This document shows, piece by piece, positions 44,783-52,601 of a stretch of DNA of 64,000 bases (its first letter is position 1; each line of letters opens with the position of its first letter). A program made the position numbers and the translations under genes. A model generated the notes under the pieces. That model was not told where the DNA came from and ran no database searches. It saw nothing but the letters and a program-made list of their open reading frames with translations. The DNA is from an uncultured Flavobacteriaceae bacterium (GTDB taxonomy: Bacteria; Bacteroidota; Bacteroidia; Flavobacteriales; Flavobacteriaceae): assembly GCA_947500585.1 (NCBI GenBank), contig CANMSN010000009.1:62001-126000 (forward strand), in the 5' to 3' direction.

Positions 44783-44809
44783 GTCATTCTGCGCTACGAC
44801 GCAGAATCC
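44783..44809. repeat. Palindromic repeat flanking the GIY-YIG gene (3' side)
   Basis: GTCATTCTGCG-CTACGA-CGCAGAATCC, a 9-bp stem. It ends one base before the GIY-YIG stop codon (TAA at 44811-44813 on the minus strand). Confidence 0.85.
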
Positions 44810-44810
44810 A

Positions 44811-45113
44811 TTAATATATCCAATCAGAAGATAAATCATTCCAATTTTTATTATTTTCTTCAATTAAATCTATTTTCCATTGTCTGTTCCAATTCTTTAA
44901 TTGCTTTTCTCTTTTAATAGCGTCGTTTACATACTGAAATTGTTCAAAATACATCAATTTATCCAGACCATATTTTGAAGTAAAACCTAAAACTAATTTG
45001 CGTTTATGTTCAAACATTCGTCGCTCTAAATCATTTGTTACTCCAATATATAAAGTACCATTTTTCATATTTGACAAGATATAAACATAATATTGATGAT
45101 AATTTATTCTCAT
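44811..45113 (-). CDS. Single-domain GIY-YIG nuclease
   Basis: About 100 aa from the ATG at 45113; a TTG two codons upstream is the alternative. The catalytic core is plain: YYVYILSN (GIY-like), GTLYIGVTNDLERRMFEH (YIG followed by the catalytic Arg), and a downstream Glu in YFEQFQYVNDAIKREKQLK; the metal-binding Glu and the K-R-E-K-Q-L-K-x-W motif fit the UPF0213/YhbQ branch. These cut DNA. The gene is enclosed by two palindromic repeats within 1 and 10 bases of its ends and interrupts the AAA+ module, so it looks like a passenger or mobile insert. Confidence 0.9.
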   Translation of the reverse strand: MRINYHQYYVYILSNMKNGTLYIGVTNDLERRMFEHKRKLVLGFTSKYGLDKLMYFEQFQYVNDAIKREKQLKNWNRQWKIDLIEENNKNWNDLSSDWIY

Positions 45114-45123
45114 TCTCAATTAT

Positions 45124-45149
45124 GGATTCCGCATCAAGTGCGGAATGAC
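45124..45149. repeat. Palindromic repeat flanking the GIY-YIG gene (5' side)
   Basis: GGATTCCGC-ATCAAGT-GCGGAATGAC, a 7- to 8-bp stem, 10 bases upstream of the GIY-YIG ATG. With the copy at 44783-44809 it forms an inverted pair with GTCATTC/GAATGAC outermost. Confidence 0.85.
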
Positions 45150-45180
45150 AAAACGTTTATATAAAATTAGTCTATAATTT

Positions 45181-46416
45181 TCAAATATTGTTACTAATAG
45201 TCTCAATAGCCCAGTCTTTAAATGATTCATCCCAAGTTTCAAAACTAGTATAAAACGACTCTTTATCATACCAATACCAGTACAAAATATCCTTTGGTGA
45301 AATATTAATTAACAGTTTCCAAATTAAATCTTGATGTTTTACATCTAATGACGAATGTGGTTTGTGTAAAGCTTCAAAAAGCTTCAAATCAACAATATCA
45401 GCTATTTTAAATTGATTACTAGTTTCTAATTTCTCCAAATAACGCTCAACACTCATTACTTTTTTACGCGATTCTATATCTAATTTATTTAAATAACTTT
45501 TATAAAGGATAGGATCATTTAAAATATCTCTGATAGGGTGTTGCGTTTTTTTCAAGTGCAGCGACATTTCAAACTTTTTAATGCGTTCGTAACGTTCTGT
45601 TTTAATGGCTTTTTCTAAATCGTACTCAATAATCACATGGTTGCGCAATTTATCCATGAGTTCAGGTTGCTGAATATGATAAATTAACACGTCATAATTA
45701 GTGTCTTTTATGGCTTCTTTATGCCACTTTTCGTCTTCAAAAACAACTATGGGTGAAATGAAATCTCTAAGCACATAAACCCCTCCAAAAGCACGTGTAT
45801 AAAAGGAACTCACTGAAAAATCTATTGCTGGCAACTCTAAATCTCTGTGACGTAAATCTCCATAGGTTTTAGCTGAGTTTAATAATTCTAAATGAATATC
45901 TTCATCTATAAAATTATGCCCATCATTGAACTTTTCTATAAGCTGAAGTTGTTCATTTTGTTGATGATACAGGTTGTTCATTAAATGAAAGTTTATATGA
46001 ATTGTTCCGTATTTCAAGACATCTAAAGGTTCATAAAAAGCATCTATTTTCTGATCGAAATCTATACAAATTGCCGAATCTCGAGTAATATCATTGATTT
46101 TATTGCCGTAAACCTTAAATATCTGTTGCATCATATCCCTATCAAACGTATGAAATGGCATATACACAGGTTTTCCTTTTTGTAATGGCGAAATAATAAT
46201 TCCGTGTGGATTTGCCTCACCATTATTTAAATAGCTTTTATCTTCTTTTTCTTCAGCAACTTCAGGGCTCCAACCAATTCCATCAATATGAAAGGTTTTT
46301 AATTTCGTTTCTGTAAACCCCAATTTTATCAAGCATTTATTATAACGCTCAACAAGTTTTCCGCTAACGGGAATTAACTCACTTCTGTATAAATTGGCTT
46401 GTTTTAGTTTGTTCAT
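45181..46416 (-). CDS. Protein of unknown function (DUF6638-like), 411 aa
   Basis: Soluble protein with no signal or membrane helix. Visible stretches: MNKLKQANLYRSELIPVSGK, GIGWSPEVAEEKED, DLELPAIDFSVSSFYTRAF and a Trp/Tyr-rich end (ILYWYWYDKESFYTSFETWD). I associate it from memory with the Bacteroidota family DUF6638, which has no known function; this was not searched. It sits two bases upstream of the next gene's stop region in the module and is probably co-transcribed with the 159-aa protein. Confidence 0.72.
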   Translation of the reverse strand: MNKLKQANLYRSELIPVSGKLVERYNKCLIKLGFTETKLKTFHIDGIGWSPEVAEEKEDKSYLNNGEANPHGIIISPLQKGKPVYMPFHTFDRDMMQQIFKVYGNKINDITRDSAICIDFDQKIDAFYEPLDVLKYGTIHINFHLMNNLYHQQNEQLQLIEKFNDGHNFIDEDIHLELLNSAKTYGDLRHRDLELPAIDFSVSSFYTRAFGGVYVLRDFISPIVVFEDEKWHKEAIKDTNYDVLIYHIQQPELMDKLRNHVIIEYDLEKAIKTERYERIKKFEMSLHLKKTQHPIRDILNDPILYKSYLNKLDIESRKKVMSVERYLEKLETSNQFKIADIVDLKLFEALHKPHSSLDVKHQDLIWKLLINISPKDILYWYWYDKESFYTSFETWDESFKDWAIETISNNI

Positions 46417-46418
46417 TT

Positions 46419-46865
46419 CTAAAAAATTGCTTCAATTATTGAATTAAATATCACTAAAAACCCAACTACAATTACAATAATTAAAATTATTAATCCTAAA
46501 ACACAACCTGATTCATATATGGTTTCTTTCCAAGTTGCCTTATAAATTTGGGGTTTCACTATTTCATTTCTTTTTTGAAATATTGGTTTTATATATGGTA
46601 GAGAATCACTTTCATTAGCATACCAAGCACCTATCTCAAATTTTATTAAATTATCGATATCTCCTTCTTCTCTTTGCAAATTTCTTAATTCAAATTGTTT
46701 TGTTGCCTTCAATAAGCTGATAGCATAAACAATCAACCCATCCTTATTTGCTTGAATTGTCTCAAAATCAGGTAAATCTTCAAAATAAAATTCGAAATAT
46801 GCATCTTCTTCAGAACTATTTTGTTCTAAAATTTGAATTACTTTATTTAAATCTTCTTCTTTCAT
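46419..46865 (-). CDS. Small protein with C-terminal membrane helix
   Basis: About 148 aa from the ATG at 46865 (MKEEDLNKVIQILEQNSSEE). A longer frame to 46898 starts with MSFLRRQESIK, but those codons are the palindromic repeat 46872-46896 and should not be included. The soluble acidic N-terminal part is followed by a hydrophobic helix (about 112-140, LGLIILIIVIVVGFLVIF) that anchors the protein with almost no tail behind it, as in tail-anchored proteins. Function unknown. Module gene between the DUF6638-like gene and nudK. Confidence 0.7.
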   Translation of the reverse strand: MKEEDLNKVIQILEQNSSEEDAYFEFYFEDLPDFETIQANKDGLIVYAISLLKATKQFELRNLQREEGDIDNLIKFEIGAWYANESDSLPYIKPIFQKRNEIVKPQIYKATWKETIYESGCVLGLIILIIVIVVGFLVIFNSIIEAIF

Positions 46866-46871
46866 TTTAAT

Positions 46872-46896
46872 GGATTCCTGCCTTCGCAGGAATGAC
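46872..46896. repeat. Palindromic repeat (REP-like), single copy
   Basis: 25 bases identical to 44216-44240: GGATTCCTG at one end and CAGGAATGAC at the other, with an 8-bp stem. It lies between the nudK stop and the downstream gene. Confidence 0.88.
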
Positions 46897-46901
46897 AATA
46901 C

Positions 46902-47486
46902 TTATTCTAATAACTTATGAATAATAGCATACTGCAACAATACAATTGTTCTCGTATCAACTATTTTACCATTATTCAATAGGTTTACAGCATGTTTAAA
47001 CGGCATCTCTAATACTTCAATATCTTCATGTTCGCTATCTAAACCACCTCCTTCATTCACCTTCATATCATCAGTATATTCTCCAATAAAAAAATGCATT
47101 TTCTCAGTCATTACACCAGGTGAAGAATAGCCTTCATATACTTTTTTAACTGATTCTAAACGATATCCTGTTTCTTCTTCAGTTTCACGAATAACACAAT
47201 CTTCAGCGTTGTCTTTATCTAACATTCCTGCTGCAATTTCAACTAACATACCATCGTCATTCCCATTTAGATATGTGGGCATTCTAAACTGCTTCGTTAA
47301 AATTACCGTTTGTTTTTTCTTATTATATAATAAAATTCCAGCACCATCACCTCTATCATAAACTTCACGCATTTGATTTACCCATTCACCACTTTTCATT
47401 AAATAACCAAAAGTGACTTTATTAAGGATATAATAGTTATCTGAAAGTAAGGTATGTTTTATATTTTTAACCTGTGGATTACTCAT
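46902..47486 (-). CDS. nudK: NudK-type NUDIX hydrolase (GDP-mannose pyrophosphatase)
   Basis: 194 aa. The Nudix box reads AAGMLDKDNAEDCVIRETEEETGY with the E-E-x-G metal motif; preceding it, VILTKQFRMPTYLNGNDDG is the substrate loop of the ADP-ribose/GDP-mannose pyrophosphatase group, and SSPGVMTEKMHFFIGEY follows it. This matches NudK, which hydrolyses GDP-mannose and related sugar nucleotides. Within the module it may be a metabolic passenger or a nucleotide-signal hydrolase; ADP-ribose as substrate is the alternative. Confidence 0.88.
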   Translation of the reverse strand: MSNPQVKNIKHTLLSDNYYILNKVTFGYLMKSGEWVNQMREVYDRGDGAGILLYNKKKQTVILTKQFRMPTYLNGNDDGMLVEIAAGMLDKDNAEDCVIRETEEETGYRLESVKKVYEGYSSPGVMTEKMHFFIGEYTDDMKVNEGGGLDSEHEDIEVLEMPFKHAVNLLNNGKIVDTRTIVLLQYAIIHKLLE

Positions 47487-47507
47487 TTTTATTCTAATCT
47501 GTTAGTT

Positions 47508-47552
47508 GTTCTCGATACAATTTTTCGTGCCTCAAAATCACTCGAACTGACA
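47508..47552. repeat. Flavobacterial intergenic repeat
   Basis: Starts GTTCTCGATAC and ends CGAACTGACA. AAAATCAC at 47534-47541 pairs with GTGATTTT at 47555-47562 (8 bp, 13-base loop). Its ends differ from the GTCATT family. It lies between the AAA+ gene and nudK. Confidence 0.55.
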
Positions 47553-47565
47553 TTGTGATTTTAAA

Positions 47566-49527
47566 TTATTCATTGCCAAACTGCTGTCTTGCCTCAGTTT
47601 CAATATTTAATTGATTGACTCTGGCATCTACCTTTCGTTTGAAGTCAGTATCTGCAATGGTGGCTACATTGTCTAAATAACGTACGACTTCTTGACGACG
47701 AATTTCTGAAAAATCCAGTCCTTTCATATTGCCTCGCATTAATTCTTGAAGCATGTTAAACTTAGTATCATAATCTTTTTTGAAATAGATTTCTGGGTTT
47801 TCAAACCAATCTTCTTCTAAATCAAAATCGGTTAAACGCAATGATATAGCTGACTGAATATTACGAACATCACGCGATGAAAAGAATGGAAACACCGCTT
47901 GCATTTCCTTATATAAATTGGCATAAAACAAATGCTGATTGGTTTTAAACTGTTGTTCCACCTTATCATAAACGTTATGAACACGTTCTTCTATGGGTTT
48001 ATCAACATGACTCAAAATATCCCCCATATTTTTTGCCAAACCTTGGTTTTGTAAGTAACTGTAATTTTCTGGTCCTTGCATATTTACAAAATCGGGCATC
48101 GTATCATCCAATTTTCGCCACCATATATGATCTTGATCTAAAAAATCATGCTCGGTTCTAGCTCCATCAATTTTAAATCGACCTTGGACTCTTGAAATCA
48201 CAGCTTTATCTAACATTTCTGGAAGATTAGTAAATAATCCAATAGAACTATTACCATAATTTACGGCATAAGCACCTTCTGTATATCTTAAAAACACACC
48301 GATTACTTCCTTAACACCTGCTGAAACGCCTTGAGCAGTTCGCTCTTGTAAATTATTTTCGGCATCATCAATAGGTGCGAAAATTAATTTTGTAGGATCT
48401 TGCATGGGTTTCATCCATTCTACCATTTTTTCGGCTGAACCACCTTGAAAGGTTGAAATCAATGTGTCTGGCATCGGGTGAAATAAAAACGGAATATCTA
48501 ACGTATCACAATGTTCTTTTAATCGTGTCGCTATTGCAGCAATTAGCATACTTTTTCCTGTTCCTGGAATACCGTACCCCATAAAAACTGGCATAAACCC
48601 ACCTAATTCCTGAAACGGATTTTTCTTAGCTTCAAAATCATAACTCAGCATACGCTCGGTTAATCTTCGCGCAAAATGTTTGGCATCTCGATTACCAACA
48701 ATTTGCTCAAACTGAATTTTATTAAACTCAATACTTTTTGCTGTGCCTTGAAATACATTATTCCACCCCGAAACCGCAAACTCTGAATTTTCTAGTTTAT
48801 ACGTTCTATCTTCTATAGTTTCAGTGTATTCTAAAGAGCTTTTACGTAGTTGAATTTCATCAATTAACGCTTCAAAATATACGACTGTAAAATCAATGAC
48901 ATCTTTATCAGACTTAATTATATCTGGATGTCCGAGATACTTATCAAAATAGAACAAACTACACGAAATTCCTTTTAAAGGCGACATTAATGAAACCTCA
49001 GGAATACCTGAAAACTTTTGTTTCATGACACTTAAATCATCTGATGCATAAGGTTTTAAATCGTTTAATATTTTGTACGCTGTTGCAAATAACATAAATG
49101 CCGTAGCGGTATGCATTTTGCTTTCAAATTCACGCTTTCCATTATTATCTAAGGCAGTTTTATTCTCATTTAAACTTGATAAACCTGAAGCGTCGTAATA
49201 ACTATCTTTAATCCAAATACCCAAAGTTATACCTTCTTGCACAGCGTATAATGTTTGATTCAAGTAAATTGGAATCGCCACAGAATCTGGTAATAAACGC
49301 TTTTTTAAAGCCAAAATAGTTTTTGAGACCGATGTTATTTCTGTAGTATTTGTTCCGTTATTGGCACGTGATAAATACAATAAAATCGATTCATCTTTTG
49401 CATCTTTATCCTTATTTTTTGCACGAGCTCCTTGCTCCCATTGCACAGATTTTAAATAAGATGCTGCTTCATCACGAAGCATATCAAGTTCGGATAATTT
49501 TATTGGGAATGTTGAGTTGTGTTCCAT
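47566..49527 (-). CDS. AAA+ ATPase of unknown function, 653 aa
   Basis: Residues 1-270 are an unassigned helical domain. The AAA+ core follows: Walker A GIPGTGKS (319-326), pore-type loop FQGGSAEK, Walker B LIFAPIDDAE (381-390), where D387-D388 stand in for the usual D-E. Sensor-1-like IGLFTNLPEM and arginine-finger candidates R446 and R450 in SRVQGRF come next. The C-terminal 200 residues are helical. No protease or DNA-binding domain is seen, so it may be a remodelling ATPase working with the coiled-coil and membrane proteins of the same module. No close named family is recognised. Confidence 0.85.
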   Translation of the reverse strand: MEHNSTFPIKLSELDMLRDEAASYLKSVQWEQGARAKNKDKDAKDESILLYLSRANNGTNTTEITSVSKTILALKKRLLPDSVAIPIYLNQTLYAVQEGITLGIWIKDSYYDASGLSSLNENKTALDNNGKREFESKMHTATAFMLFATAYKILNDLKPYASDDLSVMKQKFSGIPEVSLMSPLKGISCSLFYFDKYLGHPDIIKSDKDVIDFTVVYFEALIDEIQLRKSSLEYTETIEDRTYKLENSEFAVSGWNNVFQGTAKSIEFNKIQFEQIVGNRDAKHFARRLTERMLSYDFEAKKNPFQELGGFMPVFMGYGIPGTGKSMLIAAIATRLKEHCDTLDIPFLFHPMPDTLISTFQGGSAEKMVEWMKPMQDPTKLIFAPIDDAENNLQERTAQGVSAGVKEVIGVFLRYTEGAYAVNYGNSSIGLFTNLPEMLDKAVISRVQGRFKIDGARTEHDFLDQDHIWWRKLDDTMPDFVNMQGPENYSYLQNQGLAKNMGDILSHVDKPIEERVHNVYDKVEQQFKTNQHLFYANLYKEMQAVFPFFSSRDVRNIQSAISLRLTDFDLEEDWFENPEIYFKKDYDTKFNMLQELMRGNMKGLDFSEIRRQEVVRYLDNVATIADTDFKRKVDARVNQLNIETEARQQFGNE

Positions 49528-49531
49528 GTTT

Positions 49532-49563
49532 CAGTCTTCAGTTGGCAGTACTCAGTCTTCAGT
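49532..49563. repeat. Short direct repeat
   Basis: CAGTCTTCAGT occurs at 49532-49542 and 49553-49563, 21 bp apart, just upstream of the AAA+ ATG; CAGT/ACTG-type repeats recur near 49970-49995 (ACTGCCAACT, ACTGCATACTGC). Confidence 0.5.
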
Positions 49564-49597
49564 AATTACTCTTACGGACAGACTTACTCTGCTATAT

Positions 49598-49948
49598 TTA
49601 ATTTGATAATCCGAATTTATCTGGATTATTCATCATGTAATTTAATAGCTTACCTATTTCTTCACTTTTACTTTGTAATTCTAATCTTTTCTCTTCTGAG
49701 ATATAATTACATTCAAACGCAAAATCTAACCATAATTGAGTTTCTGAGTTTTCACTATCGGCATCGGATAATTTACTTTTAAAATGCTTTTCATATTGTC
49801 GTTTCCTGTACCCTTCAGCTATATTTGAACGAACCATTTGTAACGTAAGTCCAAACATTTCAGATTTTGGAAATTCCTTTGTAATATGAAATATTTCCAT
49901 AGCCAAATCAAACCCTTTTTGATAAGCGAGTAATGTTTTAAAACTCAT
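49598..49948 (-). CDS. Four-helix-bundle protein (IVS/S23 type)
   Basis: About 116 aa from the ATG at 49948 (MSFKTLLAYQKGFDLAMEIF), which begins just past the stop of the upstream gene; the longer frame to 49975 overlaps it. The sequence has the four-helix pattern LAYQKGFDLAMEIFHITKEF, GLTLQMVRSNIAEGYRK, ETQLWLDFAFECNYI and LLNYMMNNPD known from proteins encoded in 23S rRNA intervening sequences and as free genes in Bacteroidota. It may bind RNA. Its place inside the module looks like an insertion. The GYRKRQ motif after NIAEG is the conserved core. Confidence 0.9.
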   Translation of the reverse strand: MSFKTLLAYQKGFDLAMEIFHITKEFPKSEMFGLTLQMVRSNIAEGYRKRQYEKHFKSKLSDADSENSETQLWLDFAFECNYISEEKRLELQSKSEEIGKLLNYMMNNPDKFGLSN

Positions 49949-49949
49949 T

Positions 49950-51029
49950 TTAAATTTTCTTTTTTTTACTGCCAACTAAATACTGCATACTGCTAACTTC
50001 TATCGGCGCTTCTGCCAACCCATTCATCATTTCTGGTGTTTTATTATATAGTAATTGAATAATTCTATGAGGTGCAAATACATACTGCTTTCTAAAAACA
50101 GCATCCCATTTTTGTAAAACCTGTTTACTAAAAAAACTACCTTCTTTAAACTCACTACCAGAGGCAACTTCATCAATTTTTAGAGAAATAGCATAAGATT
50201 CTAGGGGTATTTCCTTTTTGCTAATAGCTTCCAACATCGTATGTGTTATTCGGTTTTCATCTTTAGCAAATACATTATGTATTGGACCTAAATCAATACG
50301 CTTTATAAATTTTGGTGATACTTTTGGTAGTTTTCTATCAATAGTGTAAGCCATTGTATCAAGGTTCATATCTCTATCAGCAGTAGTTTTTAGAACTTCA
50401 TAAATATCATTTTTATAGTCGTCTACATTACTGCCATCATAATTAAAATACATAAAACAAATAAAGGGTCGGTTGTGTGATACATCGAAAAAACTCCAAC
50501 TAATTAATAAATCAGCATAAGAACCTTCGGGTGCATTTATAATTTTGCCTTGTACAAACCTGTTAAATATATACTCTTTTTTTACCGAAGAATAATAAAC
50601 AATTGACGCAGCTTGAAACAACTTACTCTTTTTAATAGGCTGTTTTTTATGCATCAACGTATTTAAAAACTCTTCTTTTAAATTAGCAATTGGTGTAAGT
50701 CTACCTAAATATTCATCTCGTAATTCTAAATCGTTAAACAAATATCTGAACTCCAAATAATTAGGAAATCCAGAATCTGTTAAGTCCACTTTCATATTAT
50801 CTTCATCATCGTACATGTATTTAATACGCATAGCCTCAATAGAATACAACAACAAATCGGAATATTGCTTGAATAATTTAACCTCTTGACCGTTACAAAG
50901 TTTTTGCCGCTGTACTGCTACAATAAGTTCTTTAAAAGCAAAATCTATCATTTTATGATAAAAAATATACTGCTCTTTGGAATCGAGTATTGCGGAATCT
51001 AAAGGTGTAACTATATGATTTATGGACAT
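49950..51029 (-). CDS. Protein of unknown function, 359 aa
   Basis: Soluble, largely helical protein without signal or membrane segment. Visible stretches: YIFYHKMIDFAFKELIVAV, LYSIEAMRIKYMYDDEDNM, LISWSFFDVSHNRPFICFMY and a Lys-rich end VGSKKKKI. No family is assigned with certainty; it may be a member of a Bacteroidota DUF. It lies directly upstream of the four-helix-bundle gene and belongs to the module. The upstream 222-bp gap holds a structured RNA candidate and a repeat. Confidence 0.75.
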   Translation of the reverse strand: MSINHIVTPLDSAILDSKEQYIFYHKMIDFAFKELIVAVQRQKLCNGQEVKLFKQYSDLLLYSIEAMRIKYMYDDEDNMKVDLTDSGFPNYLEFRYLFNDLELRDEYLGRLTPIANLKEEFLNTLMHKKQPIKKSKLFQAASIVYYSSVKKEYIFNRFVQGKIINAPEGSYADLLISWSFFDVSHNRPFICFMYFNYDGSNVDDYKNDIYEVLKTTADRDMNLDTMAYTIDRKLPKVSPKFIKRIDLGPIHNVFAKDENRITHTMLEAISKKEIPLESYAISLKIDEVASGSEFKEGSFFSKQVLQKWDAVFRKQYVFAPHRIIQLLYNKTPEMMNGLAEAPIEVSSMQYLVGSKKKKI

Positions 51030-51095
51030 TGTTTTAGTTAAAAATGAACAATTAAAAGTTCTTACTCAAATTAGTTGTGATGCTAATTGGGTAGC

Positions 51096-51178
51096 GCGTT
51101 AAGGATTGAAGCGGTATCCTTTTTTTGCAAAAAAGATATAGCGGAAAGCCTGACCCCGATTTTTCATCGGGGTAACGC
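51096..51178 (+). ncRNA. Structured intergenic RNA candidate (Flavo-1-like)
   Basis: An outer stem GCGTTA (51096-51101) / TAACGC (51173-51178) closes a branch with two hairpins: CTTTTTT-TGC-AAAAAAG (51119-51135, extended by TAT/ATA with a bulged C) and CCCCGAT-TTTTC-ATCGGGG (51154-51172). Single-stranded parts carry AAGCGG and AGCGGAAAGCC. This layout resembles, from memory, the flavobacterial intergenic Flavo-1 motif. It reads on the plus strand, opposite the module genes. Confidence 0.5.
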
Positions 51179-51197
51179 CCAAATCTTATTAATGAAT

Positions 51198-51250
51198 GAG
51201 ATTGCCATACTTCGACTGCGCTCAGTACAAGTAAAACTTCTTGTAATGAC
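51198..51250. repeat. REP-like repeat, divergent copy
   Basis: Starts GAGATTGCC and ends GTAATGAC, one base before the stop of the coiled-coil gene; inner TACAAG pairs with CTTGTA. It shares only the AATGAC end with the palindromes at 44-47 kb and contains the ACTTCGACTGCGCTCAGTAC segment seen in many flavobacterial repeats. Confidence 0.5.
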
Positions 51251-51251
51251 G

Positions 51252-52601
51252 CTATGATAACAAATCGTCTGTTCCAGCTTCTGGCTTTGGTTTCGGCTCT
51301 CCAGCTGGTTCACCACCATCTCCTGAAGGTGCATTTGCATCAGCATTGTAATAATCTTCAAAAATCTCTTTCATATCTATACCATAACGCTCAGCAAAAT
51401 TCTTTTGGATTTCGCCATCCTTTGCTCTAATTTCTTGTAAAGCCTCGGCATAACTACTGTAAACACCTTGCATTACTTTTTCATGAACTGGAATATTATC
51501 CATCATATCTTGACGTGCTTTGGCGCTTGCAGTATGCATAGATGCTAGGGTTTCTCCAATATGCTCATCGGTTTTTACACCTAAATGCTCTAAAATGGCG
51601 GCAAATTCTTGGTCTGTTCTAGCTTTTAAAGCCACCACATAACCATCATAATATTTTAAACGCTCTTCTGTATCACTCTTTAATTTAGCGCGATGTGTTT
51701 GCAAATTACTACGTAATGATGTTAGTACTTTAATAGTTAAATTATGTTTGTGCACAAAACTATCTTTGCTAGCAGCAAGTGTAGTATATGCATTTTTAAG
51801 ACCTTCTAGTTCTTCTACTTTTTGTTCTAAAGTGGTCATTTTACCTATAGCCTCAGAGTATTCAGCAGATTGCTTATCAGCAATATCTTCTATTTCTTGA
51901 CGAGCTTGTTTTAATAAAGCATATTGCTCCTCTAACTTTGCTTCTACTTCTTTTTTCTTTTCTAACGCTTTTGTATGATTTTTAGAAGCTTCAACAATGG
52001 CATCTTTAAGCTTTTCTTCTACTTCTTTAATTTCTACCTCACGATTTTTTAAACGTGTCACTGCAGCTTGTGATTTATAAGAAAGCTCGCTTAAAAGGGT
52101 TTGAACATCAGCACTTTCAATACGCTCCTGAAACATAGCTTTTGCTTTATTGTCGGCTCCTGCTCTGGTTTTTTCAGCTAATTTATATTCTTCTTCTTCC
52201 TTTTTAATTTTGCTTTTTCGTCCCCAAAGGTTATTCCACCACGTATCTGGTTTATTTCTAGCGTCTTCTAATTCAATTCTTGCACGCTCTAAAGCCTTTT
52301 GAGCATCGTCAATAACCTTTTGTTCAGTAGCATTAAGCGACGAGAATTTCTCGAACATAATGCCTACTTCATCCTGATAATCAGTTAAATCTTTTATGGC
52401 ATCAAGAAGTGTTGTTCTATCTTTTTCAGCCATATGCACGACATCATCTAAAGTAGCGTTTAATATTTTTTGGCGCACTTCTGGATCATCTTCTTGAGAC
52501 AATTTAGATTTCATCGTATCAATGGCTTTACCCCAATTGACATCTACTTTTTCTGTTTTTTCGTTTGAAGAGGTTTCTAATAAATCAAAATCGTCTGACA
52601 T
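51252..52601 (-). CDS. Long coiled-coil protein of unknown function, 449 aa
   Basis: A short acidic N-terminus (MSDDFDLLETSSNEK) precedes a long helical coiled coil (about 75-340; KALERARIELEDARNK, KNREVEIKEVEEKLKDAI, EQYALLKQARQEIEDI). A helical C-terminal part (KIPVHE-type segment NIPVHEKVMQGVYSSYAEAL) follows, then a Pro/Glu/Gly tail GGEPAGEPKPKPEAGTDDLLS. The first and last residues share a DD-x-LL motif (DDFDLLE, TDDLLS). Coiled-coil rods of this type are sometimes auto-annotated as microtubule-binding or TelA-like; I see no firm basis for either. It is the first gene of the minus-strand module. Confidence 0.78.
   Translation of the reverse strand: MSDDFDLLETSSNEKTEKVDVNWGKAIDTMKSKLSQEDDPEVRQKILNATLDDVVHMAEKDRTTLLDAIKDLTDYQDEVGIMFEKFSSLNATEQKVIDDAQKALERARIELEDARNKPDTWWNNLWGRKSKIKKEEEEYKLAEKTRAGADNKAKAMFQERIESADVQTLLSELSYKSQAAVTRLKNREVEIKEVEEKLKDAIVEASKNHTKALEKKKEVEAKLEEQYALLKQARQEIEDIADKQSAEYSEAIGKMTTLEQKVEELEGLKNAYTTLAASKDSFVHKHNLTIKVLTSLRSNLQTHRAKLKSDTEERLKYYDGYVVALKARTDQEFAAILEHLGVKTDEHIGETLASMHTASAKARQDMMDNIPVHEKVMQGVYSSYAEALQEIRAKDGEIQKNFAERYGIDMKEIFEDYYNADANAPSGDGGEPAGEPKPKPEAGTDDLLS

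Noticed and set aside
51164-51361. 65-codon minus-strand frame over the repeat and the end of the coiled-coil gene
   Set aside because: It overlaps a real gene in another frame and is largely read from a repeat.
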